Assembly (NCBI GenBank): GCA_014549065.1
Contig: JACDOX010000171.1
Location: 1,060,363-1,124,362 of the forward strand
Length of the DNA: 64,000 nucleotides
Source of the DNA: Cardinalis cardinalis
Taxonomy: Eukaryota > Chordata > Aves > Passeriformes > Cardinalidae
Reading direction: 5' to 3'
Both the position numbers and the translations under genes were made by a program. Below, piece after piece: positions 61,721-64,000 of the stretch. The notes under the pieces were generated by a model. It made no database searches and had not been told where the DNA came from. It saw only the letters and a program-made list of their open reading frames with translations. Numbering within the stretch: the stretch's first letter is position 1; each line of letters begins with the position of its first letter.

Positions 61721-64000
61721 AGAGTTAAATAGAATTATGGATGCTTTACCTCATTGTTAGACTTTGAGATTGTCACTGGATTAAAATTAGGTTCTTTTTT
61801 ATTTGTTAAATTTGATGAAAACATTTTCTCGGTTTTGGGTTTTTCTCTTAAGAAGCATTGAAAGAAGCAACTTTAAAGGTGATGGATTTTTTTTTTAAGA
61901 AGGAGGTGTATGTGTATTTTAAATGAGTCTTATCTGTTCTTTATTTCAAACCATGAAAGAAATGTTTAAAAAAGTCTTATTCACTGTCAGTGAGTGATAA
62001 GTATNAAACCATTGACTTCATTCAATAGCTGTGTTGAATCATTCTGATTTTCTATCAGAACTGGGATAAATAAGATTTTTAAAAAATCTTACATTTGCTT
62101 TATGTTTTCTTCCTCACATCTAAAGGAGACCAGTAAAGTGGAATTTTAAAGACTGTCATTACAAAGATGGTGTTTGAAGAGGAGAACAGCTGGTTCTGGA
62201 GGACTCCTCTTCCAGAGCAAGAACAAGGATTTCTTCCTTTGCCTGGAGAAGATGCTTTCTTTCCATGATGGCAGCCTGAAGCTAGATAGCTGTAAGAAAG
62301 ATAAAATTAAGCTGGGAAAGCACTTTTCCTATTAAATATGTCCATATGTACACACACGGACGTGTATGCAATTTGAAAAGTAAAAGCAAATGACATTTGT
62401 GTGTTTTTGCAGCAGCCTCAAGGAAAGTTTTCTGGCTATTTAAACACAAATCTGTTATGCAGTGACAAATTAGGAGTTACCAGGGCAACTGCAGGTAACA
62501 ATTTATTCATACTACCTCTGGAACACATCCACCTTCCTAACGTGACTGGCTGATGTGTTGTGTGCAGTGCATGTATTTCCAAATTAGTAAGTCAGTCATA
62601 TAATTACCATAAAATTGCACCTTTCCCTCAAGTTTGTAAGGTGAGGGAAATGTACAAAAAATACCATGAGAAATAAGTAAAATGTATAAATAAGTGAAAA
62701 TTTGAATTTGCTTTACTTTTACAGGTCCATATCTTCTGGAAAATTCTCTGGTTTTAAGCTTTAACCTTCTGGTTTTAAAATAAGGTCAGAATTAGTATCT
62801 CTTGGGATTTGCATCAGTGGGATATTAATTTTTCATCAGAATCCTCCCTCTTCAGAAAAATGTGAGATTTTCTGCAGATGCTTCACCTGCATCTCTCACA
62901 CTGAACTCACATTTTCAACAATCCAGGCCTTTCTGTCAGAGCTTCCATGCCCTTGTCTTCTGGTTAATGCCATCACCTTTACTTTTAACACTTATTAATG
63001 CTGCACTTTGTGTACTTGTCTGGCATATAGGCACATTCTGTCACTTGCAACCTCTCAGTTGTAACATATAGATCTTCTCATCTTACTGATTACCTGTCAG
63101 ACAGAGGGAAATGAATTGATGTTTCCTTCCACACATGAAGGAGATTGACACAATTGTTTTCCTAAAACCTTGGAAAGCTCATGAAAACCATGATCCCAGT
63201 CATTCAGACAATACATCTTACTCCAGNATTTTCAATTTTTTCATGTTTATGAAGATTTCATCAACATCTGCCTCTCCTCAGTTGTGAACTAGGTCATGAG
63301 ATGCAGTTCTAAGCAGAGTCTCCTGCTAGCAACTTCTTAAAAAGCTCCTTTTCTCCTGTGCTTTTCGTTGTTTAAACAGTCTGCCCAGAACACTGCATTG
63401 AATTGTCTCCAGGGACAAGTGCCCACTGCAGTCACCGCTGCCCACACAGGTTTTTCAGACCAGTGTTACCCAGCCCCCAACTCTGGTCTATCTCCACACC
63501 CAGTTGTAATGATAAGTGTTGAAATCTCAGAAATTTGCAGTTTCCTAACATGAAAAGCCTGTAATTCTCACATGATGGATTGCAACCTGTCAAGAAAAAA
63601 GTGTATTTGGAATAATTGGAGACTTCATAGTTTAGTATTGATCNATTACTTCAGCTGAGAGCATGAGCTGGAAATTTGGAATACTACAGGCTCACCAAAG
63701 GTTGTTTTTAGGAATTTAGAGAGGCTTTTTATGGGTTCACCCCTCGTGTTTGATCTGTAAATGCTAAAAAGCTGTTCCATTACGCCATGGCCCCACCCCT
63801 ATCATGTGAGAAGCACTCTCTGCACATCTAATTCTAATCAGTGAAGTAAATAAACTTGAACTTGGAATACTCTCGAGACCACTTGCCCATGTTTTCATGA
63901 ACACTTAGGAAAGAACCCAAGTTTCTCACAGCTGATTTTAAAGCCTTCGCTGAAATACTCCTTCTGGCCACCCCAAACTGGAGTTTCCTCCAGCACACAC
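61721..64000. other. Intergenic to the window end, no recognised gene
   Basis: A/T-rich unique sequence. It holds a perfect inverted repeat at 62071-62091 and a weaker one at 62043-62059. Nothing else can be supported up to base 64000. Confidence 0.5.
62071..62091. repeat. Perfect 10-bp inverted repeat with one-base spacer
   Basis: TAAGATTTTT, spacer A, AAAAATCTTA. Simple A/T composition makes chance occurrence likely, but a second dyad TCTGAT-TTTCT-ATCAGA (62043-62059) lies only 12 bases upstream. Confidence 0.8.

Noticed and set aside
60324..62005. Long N-free intervals as a proxy for evolutionary constraint
   Set aside because: With about 175 Ns in 64 kb, roughly eleven gaps above 1 kb and three above 1.5 kb are expected by chance; the observed counts (about thirteen and three) fit a random spread.

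Overview
The window looks like nuclear DNA from a bird, probably a neoavian or passerine. The signs are a vertebrate MEX3-family gene end, very low interspersed-repeat content with no mammalian Alu or L1, one LTR whose layout and wording match avian ERVL-type solo LTRs, and a few very old MIR/L2-type SINE remnants of the sort seen in sauropsids. The species cannot be named from the sequence alone.

Layout. Bases 1-271 hold the last 89 codons of a MEX3 gene, best matched to MEX3B: a serine tract followed by the C-terminal C3HC4 RING finger and the stop codon. The KH domains and 5' end lie off the left edge. Bases 272 to about 1555 are its 3'UTR. It begins GC-rich, becomes very A/U-rich, and ends at a cluster of AATAAA signals with a GU-rich downstream element. 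The other 62 kb contain no protein-coding exon that I can support. This fits the long gene desert known downstream of MEX3B in other vertebrates. The many short ORFs there carry no recognisable domain, are often broken by N, and look like chance reading frames.

The desert contains the following. (1) A G-rich, strand-asymmetric minisatellite of 22-24 bp units with higher-order structure (18917-19432), which creates a spurious 279-codon Pro-rich ORF on the minus strand. (2) A 39-bp tandem repeat in four near-perfect copies (42960-43115). (3) A solo LTR (about 30640-30922). (4) Three ancient MIR-like SINE remnants (6528-6680, 26355-26460, 29508-29645). (5) Several short tandem duplications, three with the same 21-bp offset. 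(6) Near-perfect palindromes (57206-57234, 45301-45332, 62071-62091). (7) Local CpG clusters (24500-24730, 29491-29503, 31236-31303) and homeodomain-motif-rich stretches (8150-8600 and others) that are candidate enhancers, possibly of MEX3B. Single N bases are scattered about once per 370 bp and appear to be assembly or variant masking.

I found no CRISPR array, rRNA, tRNA, intact transposon or new multi-gene system. The most testable leads are the CpG cluster followed by a splice-donor-like GTNAGT, the candidate conserved enhancers, the minisatellite, and the SINE remnant abutting a CpG cluster.
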